From Candidatus Hydrogenedentota bacterium (GTDB lineage: Bacteria > Hydrogenedentota > Hydrogenedentia > Hydrogenedentales > CAITNO01), in the NCBI GenBank assembly GCA_903893795.1, contig CAITNO010000037.1, positions 58,329 through 122,328 on the forward strand: a DNA stretch of 64,000 nucleotides, in the 5' to 3' direction. Below, in pieces: positions 62,201 to 64,000 of this stretch (within the stretch, counting starts at the first letter, position 1; every line of letters begins with the position of its first letter). The translations under genes and the position numbers were made by a program. Under the pieces are notes generated by a model that saw only the letters and a program-made list of their open reading frames with translations, had not been told where the DNA came from and made no database searches.

Positions 62201-63999
62201 AAATATCCTGCGGGCACGGTCAACGCCGCATCCCAAACCATGTCCCCCGCGGAAAGTATGGAAAGGGGGCGGCTGCCGGTAACCGTAACGGTGGCGCTGG
62301 TGACACTCACGTCCAGAAAGCGGAACACGGCCACTCCGGAGTGCGGGGCGGCGGCGTTCACGCCGGTGTAGGCGGCTTCGCCCGTATGCGTGGTGCCGCC
62401 AAGGGTGAGGGTCAGCGCATCCGTGTCAATGCTGATGGCTTCACCCGAATGGGCAACCAGCGTCCGGTTCTGATTCCCCGACCCCGCATTGGGATTGTAC
62501 AAGTCAAGCAGGGAGTCGGTGTCGGTTACGGTCACGAGCCGCGTGACGCTGTCCGCATGGTTGCCGTTGCTGTCCGTTACATCGTAGGTCACGGTGTAGA
62601 CGCCCAAGACGGCGGTGTTCACCGCTTTGACCGTGACAATGCTTGCCGTCAGGTCGCCGGAGCAACTGTCGCTGGCCGTCGCGCCCGCGTCCGTGTAAAC
62701 CGCTCCGAGTGCGGTCTGAACGGAGGCGCTTCCCAACAGCGTGATGGTCGGCGCTGTCGCGTCCACAACCCTCAAGGTGCCGGTGGCGCCGCCCTGGTAA
62801 TTGATGTTGTCGATTGTTCCGGCAACCGCATAGTTCCCGACGTCGGTCGGCACCGCGGAAGATCCGTTATAGGTGACGATTACCGACAGGCCCCCCGGTT
62901 CCGTCGTCACCATGACAGACCGCGCCGTGCCGTCGCAACTTTGGGACAGGTCGGCAAGAGTCACGGTGGCCGTCGCCTTTTGGATCGTCAGCTCCGCGCC
63001 AAAAAAGCTGAGGGCGTAGTTCGCACCGGCCGTCAGGCTGCCCAGGGTGATGGCATAGGTGCCAACCGATTCGCCCGCATCGCGGGACAGGGTGCCGCTG
63101 AACACGTCACCGCTCACAAGTTCAGGGAAATAGGTGTAGGTCAGTTCCGGGTCACCCGTGCCGTAAATCTTTGTCCTGGCGTACGCCGTCACCGCCACCG
63201 GTTTCGGCGTGATCTGAAGATTCGCCCCGGCAAAGCTGAGGGTGTATTTCGCCGAAGCCGCCAGCGAACCCTGCGAAATTTCGTAACTGCCGACCGACTC
63301 GCCCGCGGCGCGCGTCAGCGTCCCACTCAGGGTGTCGCCGGAGGCAAGCGCGCCGGAGGTGATTTGCCAGGTCAGGGCGGGGTCGGCAGCCCCGTAAGTC
63401 TTGGTCCGCCCGTCTGCGGTCACCGTAATCGGAATCAGCGCTGCCCATGAAGCATAAAGTGTCTGATCCCCTGTGATGGTGACCGACGTGGCCGCAGTCA
63501 CCTCCGCGCCGGAACCGGCCGAATTGTCAAACCACCCAAGGAAAGAGTATCCCGAGCGGGTCGGCTTGGGAAGCTCACCGTAGACCGAGCCGCTGTTCAC
63601 AGCCTTGCTGGCCGGAGACACGGCATCGCCCCCATTGGGGTCAAAGGTCACGGTATGTGTATTGAGAGAAAAAACCGCGCGCAACGCGTGGCCGTTGCGG
63701 TCCAGTGTCGTTGCCTGTGCGTCATTCTTGAAACCAGCATTGAAATTATAGGTCGCGCTGGTGGAAACCTGCTGCCAATTGTCGGTGCCGGGGCCACTGG
63801 TGCCCTGGGGGGCGATGTTCGCTTCCCAACGCGTAAAGGAGTAGCCTCCGCTCGGTGTGGCCGTGATGCTGACGGCTGCGCCGGAGTCATAACTGGCATC
63901 CGTCCAGCCTGTCAGCGTTCCGCCCGTACCCGCCGTTGCGGTGACGCCGTATTTGGACTTGTACGCTGTCGCGCAAATGTTCCATCTGGATGATGCGGC
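39283..63999 (-). CDS. Giant multidomain extracellular repeat protein (5' end outside window, at least 8,238 residues)
   Basis: One unbroken frame from the right edge of the window to TGA at 39283-39285. It is still open at position 63999, so the N-terminus and any signal peptide are missing; a TTG at 63684 is not a credible start. N to C order: InlB-type repeats (63440-63960), two MBG domains (62950-63435), a DUF5011 domain, a Gly-rich stretch (60925-62210), bacterial and DUF5011 domains, beta-helix A (58300-59720), nine TIG domains, beta-helices B1-B4 interleaved with further TIGs, a unique ~300-residue domain (52800-53690), HYR and DUF5011 array (44300-45930), then a 361-residue-period array (39283-44275). 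All these are extracellular adhesion or carbohydrate-contact families. It ends QIGP with no sorting signal, so secretion or attachment must use the missing part. Likely a giant adhesin or surface fibre. Confidence 0.9.
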   Translation of the reverse strand, partial: AASSRWNICATAYKSKYGVTATAGTGGTLTGWTDASYDSGAAVSITATPSGGYSFTRWEANIAPQGTSGPGTDNWQQVSTSATYNFNAGFKNDAQATTLDRNGHALRAVFSLNTHTVTFDPNGGDAVSPASKAVNSGSVYGELPKPTRSGYSFLGWFDNSAGSGAEVTAATSVTITGDQTLYASWAALIPITVTADGRTKTYGAADPALTWQITSGALASGDTLSGTLTRAAGESVGSYEISQGSLAASAKYTLSFAGANLQITPKPVAVTAYARTKIYGTGDPELTYTYFPELVSGDVFSGTLSRDAGESVGTYAITLGSLTAGANYALSFFGAELTIQKATATVTLADLSQSCDGTARSVMVTTEPGGLSVIVTYNGSSAVPTDVGNYAVAGTIDNINYQGGATGTLRVVDATAPTITLLGSASVQTALGAVYTDAGATASDSCSGDLTASIVTVKAVNTAVLGVYTVTYDVTDSNGNHADSVTRLVTVTDTDSLLDLYNPNAGSGNQNRTLVAHSGEAISIDTDALTLTLGGTTHTGEAAYTGVNAAAPHSGVAVFRFLDVSVTSATVTVTGSRPLSILSAGDMVWDAALTVPAGYLGSGGGGTKGLGGAGGLGGSGGTGGKAGSGGGGGKGAYGKTSGVDALSLGTAGGAGVAGTAGTSGTSGLSGSSGTSGTNGFNDEASTPGTGGAAGLSVVDGGTGSAAGSGTSGGSAGSVGSGGGGGTCVDTGGTVGSGGNGGNGSPGASAADAVTNGHAGAGGGDGIAAAYSSAALATASELALVAGPGGGGGGGASGGGGGGGGGGGGGGGGGGGGGGGGSAHGHGTGGTLGTTRYSGSSSGSSGGGGGGCDNNPTSGAIGSVATTSGSTAYPAYPAYPTAPAGGVGATSTTSGTAGQGANGGNGGAGGKGGDGRNGTPGGGAVILGAVGVNFLRGTVDISAGTPDTANAVGLSGSAGGAHAAGSTAQSLGASGGAGISNSYGTNGGAGGKGGASGIGGDGGAGSSGGSGGSGGSGGAGVPGMLKVQGTVVLADSAMVLSANGASSAPGHRGLFTLVSNMSSAAAAVHGPAVSELETVSGTATNSALLTGDNSAFGGGANAPFIGELQDGPAPAGLLKPGYWNESTVTANPAYRAGELSVVRLAESVFSGLGQLFVVNDTAAPVAAVQVPINGSVRTVGPIPAKTTWTTTETPTHTVAYAAGAHGSINGALLQYVAEGGNATGVTAVPDAGFSFVAWSDGVTTAARIDLNILADLSVTATFEDTTAPTINLVGDAVVTLECPGVYAQDAGATAQDLADGDITAKIVRTGLEPSVAPLGVGTYYIRYNVSDAAGNAAAEMVRTIIVVDTSTPVITLNGPATVTVEFGGMYTDAGATAADACAGDLSANINTVNPVNTAVNGTYTVTYNVGDGNGNSAAEVTRVVTVAGSLAYRVDARNTAGPWDGTTWATAFQDIQSAVEAGYSIGGGEVWVAAGTYGATTNPVVTMRSGVSLYGGFAGTESAADQRDWSANITVIDGENVRRCVIGENGAVLDGFTVTRGHDSWGGGGMYNSSSSPTLANCTFVGNSADDNYNGNGGGIYNAYSSPTLTNCTFTDNLARYFGGAICNQVYSSPTLTNCTFTGNVAHDSGGGMCNSDSSPTLTDCTFTGNSAAAGGGMANFFSPTWVENCGFAGNSADRDGGGMYNYSSSATLTNCTFAGNLTRDGVGSGGGLYNWSSSPILMNCLFTGNSVRGYYGGGGMSNDSSAPTLTNCTITGNTSNGYYGGGGMSNYSASPTLKNCTFVGNSAVNLHDGIYNYWDCAPILANCILWDAAASSGAEIFNEYPSSTALVNYSCIRGGYEGAGNIDADPLFVDAGGACVQLQTGSPCIDTGTADGAPVADIRGVARPQGSGVDMGAYEGSVAPEDIFALWVTASPAGVGTTSLADGVHYFVRGETVPLFAVAPANWSFTGWTGDVVDSSPRSSVVMDGSRAVTANFSTDLQPVPASLSPNVGQASGGTAVTVLGTGFTPFGTTHVSFGGVEAAGVQVVSPGDGSVHITCFTPANASGAVDVAVTNPDGQTGLLAGGFTYLTAPPPNPTAISPNQGPETGGQSVAISGSNFTQSGTTRVTFGGVEATNVQVHYANSGYGNSSIYITCTTPPHAAGAVDVTVTNPDGLPGVLAGGYEYLVPGPLSLAGLSPVLGYSTGGTWVTLTGSGFIDVGLTRVIFGGVDATSVYVSGSSYVGCYTPAHAVGAVDVTVIRPDGQSATLNGGFTYVEPGTPLPTSISPNQGLPMGGQSVTIGGTGFTQSGTTRVTFDGVDATNVQVHYTNTGYASTSLYLTCTTPPHAAGVVDVAVINPDNLTGTLAGSYTYVVPAQPSVTSLSPVLGYSTGGTFVFVYGSEYIEASATRVIFGGVDATGVYVYNGGFLGCYAPAHATGAVDVTVINPDGQSGTLNGGFTYLEPGSPLPNSISPNRGLSAGGDSVTINGSGFSPSGTTRVTFGGVDATNVQVHYINYGYGSVSPYVTCTTPPHAAGFVDVSVINPDGRAGTIANWYEYFTPVPHPMGISPVFGLTEGGTAVLITGDTFDSSGMHVLFGGVEATGVTVFGSTIISCASPPHAAGVVDVVVTNAAGQSATLNGGFTYLAPGLPLPNSISPNRGLSTGGDSVTINGSGFSPSGTTRVTFGGVDATNVQVQYINYGYGNVNPYIICSTPPHAAGVVDVTVINPDGQTGTLAGAYEYAVPVPHPTGISPDSGPTGGGTPVRITGDTFASSTLHVLFGGVEATGVSVFNGAINCIAPPHAAGVVDVAVTNAEGQSGSLSAAFTYRTPGELVVRVDVDNVSGVEDGTTWATAFSTIQAGIAAVAASGQTGELWVAEGTYTTAGTVVAVMEPFCDLYGGFAGTEDQRDQRDIGAHVTTIDGQNSKACVYGADNARLDGFSILRGNGPLRVRTGPVWPYVFQTAFGRDLMHLLAIDNMGVSPSIANCTISTGSGYVAVANLAENGSSSSPLITGCVLAGNSAGGAAIADGAYFGLLSKPRIADCLFTGNSCAVSDMAWGGESSATVSRCVFTSNGMALQNIMVYSGTGATRVENSVFAQNEGRVVWLRNEGSGGVMTPAFTNCTFAQHGGAQEIFSARNTAVQVALDNCIIWGNTAPVVGAGVTLAATNSDIQGGVAGTGNIDADPLFVGANGGSLQLQVGSPCIDTGSATGAPATDLLGVARPQGAGVDMGAYEGSVAPGDIVTLAITVSPEGSGTTSPPAGSSLFVRGETVPLFALLPVGRAFDGWTGDITSASPYIQIVMDGDKAVTASFSTAIYTLSYLAGAHGTISGDSPQTVVYPGSGTAVEAVADAGYRFVQWSDSSTQNPRTDVNVTNDITVTASFIALHTLTYSAGAHGSISGTSPQTVDEGGNGTPVAAVADPGWRFAQWSDGLANATRQDTNVMTDLSFTAQFVEDVPTDIPGVPHPPLTEACPNGSNSLTTPYGAPATSTVAGSIPIFSLRPNLDNPVTSWPVAGAWDFCAALDTASCSMGVFGSFSSALVATQSQLLCSTDINGALDPAPPSGQSPLTANGIPDGEYELGLLAAVLNGNYALDPARTGGITNADVVTAYEANFNYFKVLVTTGLSAIPLNGSVLDLRTLFPSLAPWLPGSLATIFAGYATEGDGQTLAALEVLLGELSELGLQVPAGGVGAYTTGFPSILGSEGDADGDGYTNRQEYDHFNAQGAAVTIAAQLTATVTPEASSAYLLKYTAGEHGTLSGDRLQLVAYQDGGTPVAAVADAGYRFVQWSDASTQNPRQDVNVTGSITVTASFAIVTSPPAPSSLSPTQGFTSGGTTVVVQGTGFTQFGTPRVTFDGVDATGVHVNVVNYGYGNVALSITCTAPPHAAGVVDVAVINPDGQSGTLPGAYEYVVPTPYATGISPVSGSTEGGTVVSIAGDSFGATGMRVFFDGVEAGGVLSSSNTVSCIAPPHAEGVVDVVVTNPEGMSATLSAAFTYLAPGALTVRVDRNNVSGVEDGTSWATAYSSIQAGIAAVAASGQTGELWVAQGDYTTTGTVVVAMEPFCDLYGGFAGTEDQRDQRNIGLYVSTINGQGTHACVYGADNARLDGFTISAGNGPLRPETAGTWPAIIAGLGGISLDSAHMVAVDNSRLSPTIANCTFENNNTLLTVANLTEGASLSRPRLTGCSFTGNGGDGACILGGAFNGGQTAAGIDNCTFTGNSGGVMSLGYNGQCSSTIARCAFRANGWALEDFAYSSGVSATRVENSVFLQQGSTKLRLVNLSPADSHVTPVFTNCTFAQNTGTREIFWTPNSNVQAELTNCIVWANTAPVFGTNGNLTLAASHCDIQGGLAGAGNIEADPLFVDANGASVQLQAGSPCIDAGVSEGAPATDILGVVRPQGAGVDMGAYEGAVTPDNIVTLLVMASPEGVGTTVPADGVHFFTRGERVPLFAVAPANWFFTGWTGDLLDVSPSSSVVMDGDKTVMANFWSDLQPAPASLSPSEGPITGGTPVTVQGTGFTPFGTTLVTFGGVEATGVQVVSLGDGTVYINCVTPANAAGAADVEVTNPDGQTGLLAGGFTYLTAPQPNPTSITPSQGFTTGGASVTIYGTNFAQQGTTRVLFGGVDAANVQVNSINYGYGNISVNITCTTPAHGAGPADVTVINPDGQSGTIYGGYTYIAAAAPNPTSLAPGQGFAAGGTVVTVSGSGFSPSGTTRVTFDGVDATGVHVNVANYGYGNVALSITCTAPPHAAGVVDVAVINPDGQSGTLAGAFEYVVPVPHATGINPASGSTGGGTPVNIAGDTFDATGMHVLFDGVEATAVSTYNNTISCISPPHAEGVVDVLVTNGEGMSATLAAAFTYRAPGALIVRVDGNNTSGVEDGSTWATAYSSIQSGIDAVSTSGQTGEVWVAEGVYTTNGTVIAVMAPFCDLYGGFAGTEDQRDQRDIAVHVTTLDGQGAKACVYGADNARLDGFTITGGNGPLRLGMASSWAPLFQSSFGEDPLHSVAVDNSGVSPTVANCTFANNHCFVVVLNGTEDGSSISPLITGCTFTGNSGGVAGSAALANGALSGLASSVRVDNCFFSGNDTGFSDTAWGGWSSPVITRCVFTSNDTALQDITVASGANATRVENCVFTRNGGRAIWLRNEGGGGPITPVFTNCTVAAHTIGTRGIFSTRNATAQVELLNCILWGNTVPLTGSTGSGGVSLNATYCDIQGGAAGTGNIDADPLFVDAGGASVQLQAGSPCLDAGNAEGTPATDLLGVARPQGAGVDMGAYEGFVAPEDIVTLLVMASPEGVGTLSPAEGVHFFARGEKVPLLATAPSGWYFTGWTGDVFDVSPGSSIVMDGYKVVAANFWAEAPPAPASVTPGQGSVAGGTAVTIQGTGFSSFGTTQVTFGGAEATGVQVFTFSDGTGYINCVTPANAPGAADVAVINPDGQSGTLYGGFTYAAGPAPSPSSLTPVRGSTAGGTVVTISGAGFTPTGTTRVTFGGVDATGVQVNTVNYGYGVVAVSITCTAPAHAAGVFDVAVINPDGQSGTVANGFEYYNPVPHPTGIHPAAGPTTGGTSVSITGDTFATSGMRVLFDGVEAAGVSTFGGAIGCIAPPHAEGVVDVVVANADGASGTLPAAFTYRTPGELVVRVDVDNSSGVEDGTTWATAFSSIQAGIAAVTASGQTGEVWVAEGSYTTAGTVVAVMEPFCDLYGGFAGTEDQRDQRDFQAHVTTIDGQGSKACVYGADNARLDGFTITGGNGPLRLGTGSSWAAILQAAWGVNPLNAVAVDNSGASPVMAHCDIASNTGFVVVANMTESGSSSAPLITECSFTGNGAGGSSVFGAADAGLVTESRIDHCSFTGNSGGVVSLARGGLSSPVITRSTLTSNNWALEDFALSSGICATRLENSLISQQAGTGLRFYGEGGTQTKPTITNCTLANNSTSHPLLWSVAVPGTVQIELRNCIVWGNTAALSSGNMALTASNSDIEGGMAGTGNIDADPLFVNAASGNFQLQAGSPGIDTGTAEGAPATDLLGVARPQGAGVDMGAYEASAAGADTTPPVIGNCATDQTVSADLLCQAVVPDFTQYVSATDDRDPSPAVTQSPAAGSTVGLGSTAVTLTVTDASGNAATCQATLTVADTVAPVIQLAGGEVMVECGGTYTEPGAWAEDNCAGNLTSSIQIQNPVNAGVPGVYTITYNVSDGLNAANEATRVVTVYDATPPVITLIGSPAVTLECGGTYADPGATADDACAGSVAVIIGGDAVNAAVPGVYRVRYSATDGANAAAPLTRVVTVADTTKPVITLAGSSAETVECGGIYTEAGATADDACAGSVAVTLGGDTVNTAVTGVYLVTYNATDGLNAADELTRVVTVADTTKPVITLTGSSAVTVECGGTYTEAGATVADACAGSLPATVTGTVDTRIPGTYTIQYNVSDGINDADEVTRLVTVADTTGPVITLSGSSTVTVECGGAYTESGATAADVCAGARPVTVSGTVNTVSVGAHTITYTANDGNGHSAVPVARTVNVVDTVKPVITLLGSSPVQVVQGSAYTDAGATATDSCAGDLTVSIVTANPVNPSVLGAYTVRYNVSDGHNGANEVTRVVNVVAPPVPVTVNQTAEQIDPAPLPTTTVPIQFAVLFSEPVTGFAVGDVTWTGGTITSPVYTISGSGASYTINVTSTGGATSGTLVPTLGAGVAVAVRGNGNAASTSTDNSVTVTNASSSITVTSPVAGTYWGAGSTHAITWTSSLVGGNVSIQLYSYPAGTYVTLAGAVPASLGSWSWAIPTGQSGTQYRIRVVGAAVAAFSGAYLQVGPPVITLNGSATVTVPCGGTYTESGATATDGYSPALSVTIGGASVNTAVPGAYTVTYNTNDGHGNSAAQVTRTVNVVDTVRPVITLLGSASVQVTQGAVYSDAGAAASDACMGDLTGSIVTTGPVNTAVVGAYTVRYNVSDGHNAALEVTRTVTVVAPPVPVTVNQAAGQIDPAALPTAAVPIQFTVAFGEPVTGFVAGDVTWTGGTITSPVYTITGSGATYSINVSSIGAASSGTLVPTIGAGLCTATAGNTNAASTSTDNSVTVLNATSSIAVTSPVAGTYWGAGSTHAITWTSSLVGGNISILLYSYPAGSYVTLAAAVPASQGSWNWAIPSGQSGTQYRIRLVGAAAAAFSGTYLQVGPPVIALNGSATVTVPCGGAYTESGATVSDGYSPALSVTVGGNSVNTAVSGAYTVTYNTGDGSGNNAAQVTRTVNVVDTVKPVITLLGTTPVQVVQGSVYSDAGATAADACAGDLTASIVTANPVNTAVVGTYTVRYNVSDGYNAAVEVARKVNVVAPPAAVTVNQAAGQIDPAPLPTSTVPIQFTVQFSEAVTGFAVGDVSWTAGTITSPVYTITGSGTTYTIRVSSAGSAVSGVLVPTIPAGVCTGATGNGNAASTSTDNSVTVTNATPTIAVTSPAAGTYWGAGSTHAITWTSSLVGGNVSILLYSYPAGSFVTLAGAVPVGPGSWNWTVPSGQSGTQYRIRLVGPSAAAFSGSYLQLGPPVITLNGSATVTVPCCGVYTEAGATASDGYSPALSVTVGGALVNTSATGSYTVTYNTGDGHGNNAAQVTRTVNVVDTVKPVITLLGTSPVQVAQGDVYNDAGATATDACTGDLTGSIVTSNPVNTAIPGAYTVRYNVSDGYNAAIEVTRTVNVLPPPVSVTVDQAAGQIDPAPLPTTTVPIQFSVVFSSPVTGFAVGDVTWSGGTITSPVYTITGSGAAYTIRVTSVGTATSGTLVPTLASGVCAGASGSINAASTSTDNSVTVSNATPTITVTAPVGGNYWGTGSTHTIAWTSSLVVGNVEIRLYDYTPPPGANGAYTVLASGIPAVQNAWSWTVPAGQASGSQYRIRVVGSTAAGTSGSYLSIGGPAIVLTGSATVTVPCGGSYTEAGATVSDGYSPPLALTIGGGPVNTPVAGVYTVTYNANNGQGVSAAQVTRTVNVVDTVKPVITLLGSATVQVLQGAVYDDAGALAADACAGDLTGSIVVSNPVNTSVPGVYTVRYNVSDGYNAAVEVTRTVTVAGPPVTVTVNQAVGQTDPAPLPTTTVPIQFTVLFSAPVTGFAVGDVTWTGGTITSPVYTITGSGASYTINVTSTGGVISGTLVPTLASGVCAGAAGNLNAASTSTDNSVTVSNATPSITVTSPVAGTYWSAGSTHTITWTPFLVTGNVSIYLYRYPLGTNVVLATSVPAYLGSWTWTIPTSQASGTQYRVRVVGTSYAGWGGAYLQIGP
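44300..45930 (-). repeat. HYR plus DUF5011 domain array in the giant gene
   Basis: One HYR-like domain (CATDQTVSADLLCQAVVPDF) is followed by about six DUF5011 domains of ~75 residues, each with a variant of VECGGTYTEAGATADDACAG and YTVRYNVSDG. Copies 2 to 5 are very similar at protein and DNA level, pointing to recent duplication. Confidence 0.85.
45935..47145 (-). repeat. Parallel beta-helix module B4 of the giant protein
   Basis: A ~400-residue module starting VRVDVDNSSGVEDGTTWATA and ending GVARPQGAGVDMGAYEA. It has the shared core LYGGFAGTEDQRDQRD, CVYGADNARLDGFTI and repeated N-C-x-F/I turns. It is one of four near copies. Confidence 0.85.
47150..47960 (-). repeat. TIG/IPT domain array 4 (three domains)
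   Basis: Three ~85-residue TIG domains, each beginning P-x-S/G-x-x-P-x-x-G-x-x-x-GG (for example PSSLTPVRGSTAGGTVVTIS) and ending VINPDGQSGTLYGGFTYA. Confidence 0.85.
48220..49460 (-). repeat. Parallel beta-helix module B3 of the giant protein
   Basis: A ~410-residue module, VRVDGNNTSGVEDGSTWATA to GVDMGAYEGFVAPEDIV, same design as B1, B2 and B4. It is followed by a short bacterial-repeat domain (ASPEGVGTLSPAEGVHFFAR). Confidence 0.85.
49470..50570 (-). repeat. TIG/IPT domain array 3 (four domains)
   Basis: Four TIG domains: PASLSPSEGPITGG, PTSITPSQGFTTGG, PTSLAPGQGFAAGG and ATGINPASGSTGGG mark their starts. They lead into beta-helix B3. Confidence 0.85.
50815..52050 (-). repeat. Parallel beta-helix module B2 of the giant protein
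   Basis: A ~410-residue module, VRVDRNNVSGVEDGTSWATA to VDMGAYEGAVTPDNIV. The central turns differ from B1, B3 and B4 more than the ends do. Confidence 0.85.
52070..52590 (-). repeat. TIG/IPT domain array 2 (two domains)
   Basis: Two TIG domains, starting PSSLSPTQGFTSGG and ATGISPVSGSTEGG. The shortest of the four TIG arrays. Confidence 0.82.
52800..53690 (-). other. Unique ~300-residue domain in the giant protein with an EF-hand-like loop
   Basis: This segment has no copy elsewhere in the gene. It begins VPTDIPGVPHPPLTEACPNG, has Cys-rich stretches (WDFCAALDTASCSMGVFG), a helical central part, and ends with GDADGDGYTNRQEYDHFN, a D-x-D-x-D-G-x6-E calcium-binding-type loop as in dockerin or thrombospondin type 3 repeats. 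Bacterial-repeat domains flank it. Confidence 0.75.
54340..55550 (-). repeat. Parallel beta-helix module B1 of the giant protein
   Basis: A ~400-residue module, VRVDVDNVSGVEDGTTWATA to VDMGAYEGSVAPGDIV. It is followed by two or three bacterial-repeat domains (YLAGAHGTISGDSPQTVVYP). Confidence 0.85.
55560..58050 (-). repeat. TIG/IPT domain array 1 (nine domains)
   Basis: Nine consecutive TIG domains, recognisable by starts such as PASLSPNVGQASGG, PTAISPNQGPETGG, LAGLSPVLGYSTGG and PNSISPNRGLSAGG, and by the conserved VTFGGVDATNVQVHY. Alternate domains are most alike, so duplication worked on pairs. Confidence 0.88.
58300..59720 (-). repeat. Parallel beta-helix module A (Pmp-like NCTFTGN repeats)
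   Basis: A ~470-residue module, YRVDARNTAGPWDGTTWATA to GSGVDMGAYEG. Its core has about ten 25-30-residue turns of the kind SSSPTLTNCTFTGNSAxxxGGGMYN, like chlamydial polymorphic outer-membrane proteins. It contains an 8-C (coding 8-G) run at 58483-58490. Confidence 0.88.
60925..62210 (-). repeat. Glycine-rich low-complexity region of the giant protein
   Basis: About 430 residues dominated by Gly, Ser, Thr and Ala in G-x-G and GGxG patterns (GGAGGLGGSGGTGGKAGSGG, GTSGTSGLSGSSGTSGTNG). It resembles PE-PGRS or elastic/silk-like stretches rather than strict collagen G-x-y. It separates the MBG/DUF5011 part from the rest. Confidence 0.9.
61540..61611 (-). repeat. Run of 24 consecutive glycine codons (GGN microsatellite)
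   Basis: Seventy-two bases made only of GGC and GGT codons on the coding strand, seen as (gccacc)n/(gcc)n on the plus strand. It lies between SAHGHG and AS-GGGGGG. The 3- and 6-bp units should change length by whole codons through slippage. Confidence 0.93.
62950..63435 (-). repeat. MBG domain pair in the giant protein
   Basis: Two ~75-residue MBG_2-like domains, each with VTADGRTKTYGAADPALTW or VTAYARTKIYGTGDPELTY and SLAASAKYTLSFAGANL-type ends. Confidence 0.85.
63440..63960 (-). repeat. InlB/bacterial repeat domains at the visible N-terminal end
   Basis: A Listeria-Bacteroides repeat (VTFDPNGGDAVSPAS, then PTRSGYSFLGWF and LYASW) preceded by another bacterial-repeat domain (GYSFTRWEANIAPQGTSGPG, then ATYNFNAGFKNDAQATTLD). 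The latter crosses the nominal TTG at 63684, which shows that the frame truly extends to the right. Confidence 0.85.
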
Positions 64000-64000
64000 A

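Noticed and set aside
63684..63684. TTG at 63684 as the start of the giant gene
   Set aside because: The frame is open to 63999 and the upstream translation continues the same domain, so the true start lies beyond the window.

Overview
The window is high-GC bacterial DNA of about 64 kb. The host is probably a free-living, at least facultatively anaerobic diazotroph from the PVC superphylum or a neighbouring lineage such as Hydrogenedentota or Lentisphaerota. The clues are a DUF1559-type pseudopilin with an H-X10-DG tail, BlaI/M56 regulator pairs, secreted WD40/PASTA/FnIII proteins, a giant surface protein built from TIG, beta-helix, DUF5011 and MBG domains, and a nif cluster of the anaerobe type carrying nifI1-nifI2. 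The taxonomic call is an inference and is only moderately secure.

Layout from left to right. (1) 1-4500: the 3' end of an unknown gene, a REP-associated tyrosine transposase (RAYT) with REP-like palindromes around it, and a secreted 14-repeat WD40/PASTA/Ig protein. (2) 4500-9883, minus strand: a surface polysaccharide operon (Wzz-like chain-length protein, Gfo/Idh oxidoreductase, hexapeptide acyltransferase, methyltransferase, glycosyltransferase). (3) 10068-14308, plus strand: two OppD/OppF-type ATPases without their permeases, then a BlaI repressor and an M56 (BlaR1-like) protein behind a near-consensus promoter with an overlapping operator. (4) 14455-19838: a secreted FnIII/PASTA protein, mutY and tyrS, with two long non-coding gaps.

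(5) 20010-30360, minus strand: a complete compact nitrogenase operon in the order nifH-nifI1-nifI2-nifD-nifK-nifE-nifN-nifB-ferredoxin-nifV, with a consensus sigma-54 promoter 100-120 bp before nifH. The sigma-54 activator NifA (30896-32494) lies just upstream in the same direction, preceded by a GNAT acetyltransferase. The locus therefore pairs NifA/sigma-54 transcriptional control with NifI1/NifI2 post-translational control. (6) 33575-39199, plus strand, divergent from nifA: an XRE-HTH/PBP-domain regulator, a pseudopilin, a small secreted TRASH/YHS-like cysteine protein, modA, modB, modC and trmO. This unit begins with a second good sigma-54 -24/-12 promoter (33521-33537), which suggests that molybdate uptake is co-regulated with nitrogenase. 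That coupling, with two unexpected secreted proteins inside the mod operon, is the most interesting regulatory observation here.

(7) 39283 to the right edge, minus strand: one uninterrupted reading frame of at least 8,238 codons that runs off the window at its 5' side. It encodes a giant repetitive extracellular protein: InlB/MBG repeats, a glycine-rich stretch with 24 consecutive Gly codons, five parallel beta-helix modules separated by 18 TIG domains, a unique domain with an EF-hand-like loop, a DUF5011/HYR array, and a C-terminal array with a 1,083-bp (361-residue) period. It fills nearly 40 percent of the window.

No tRNA, rRNA, CRISPR array, prophage or integrase was seen.
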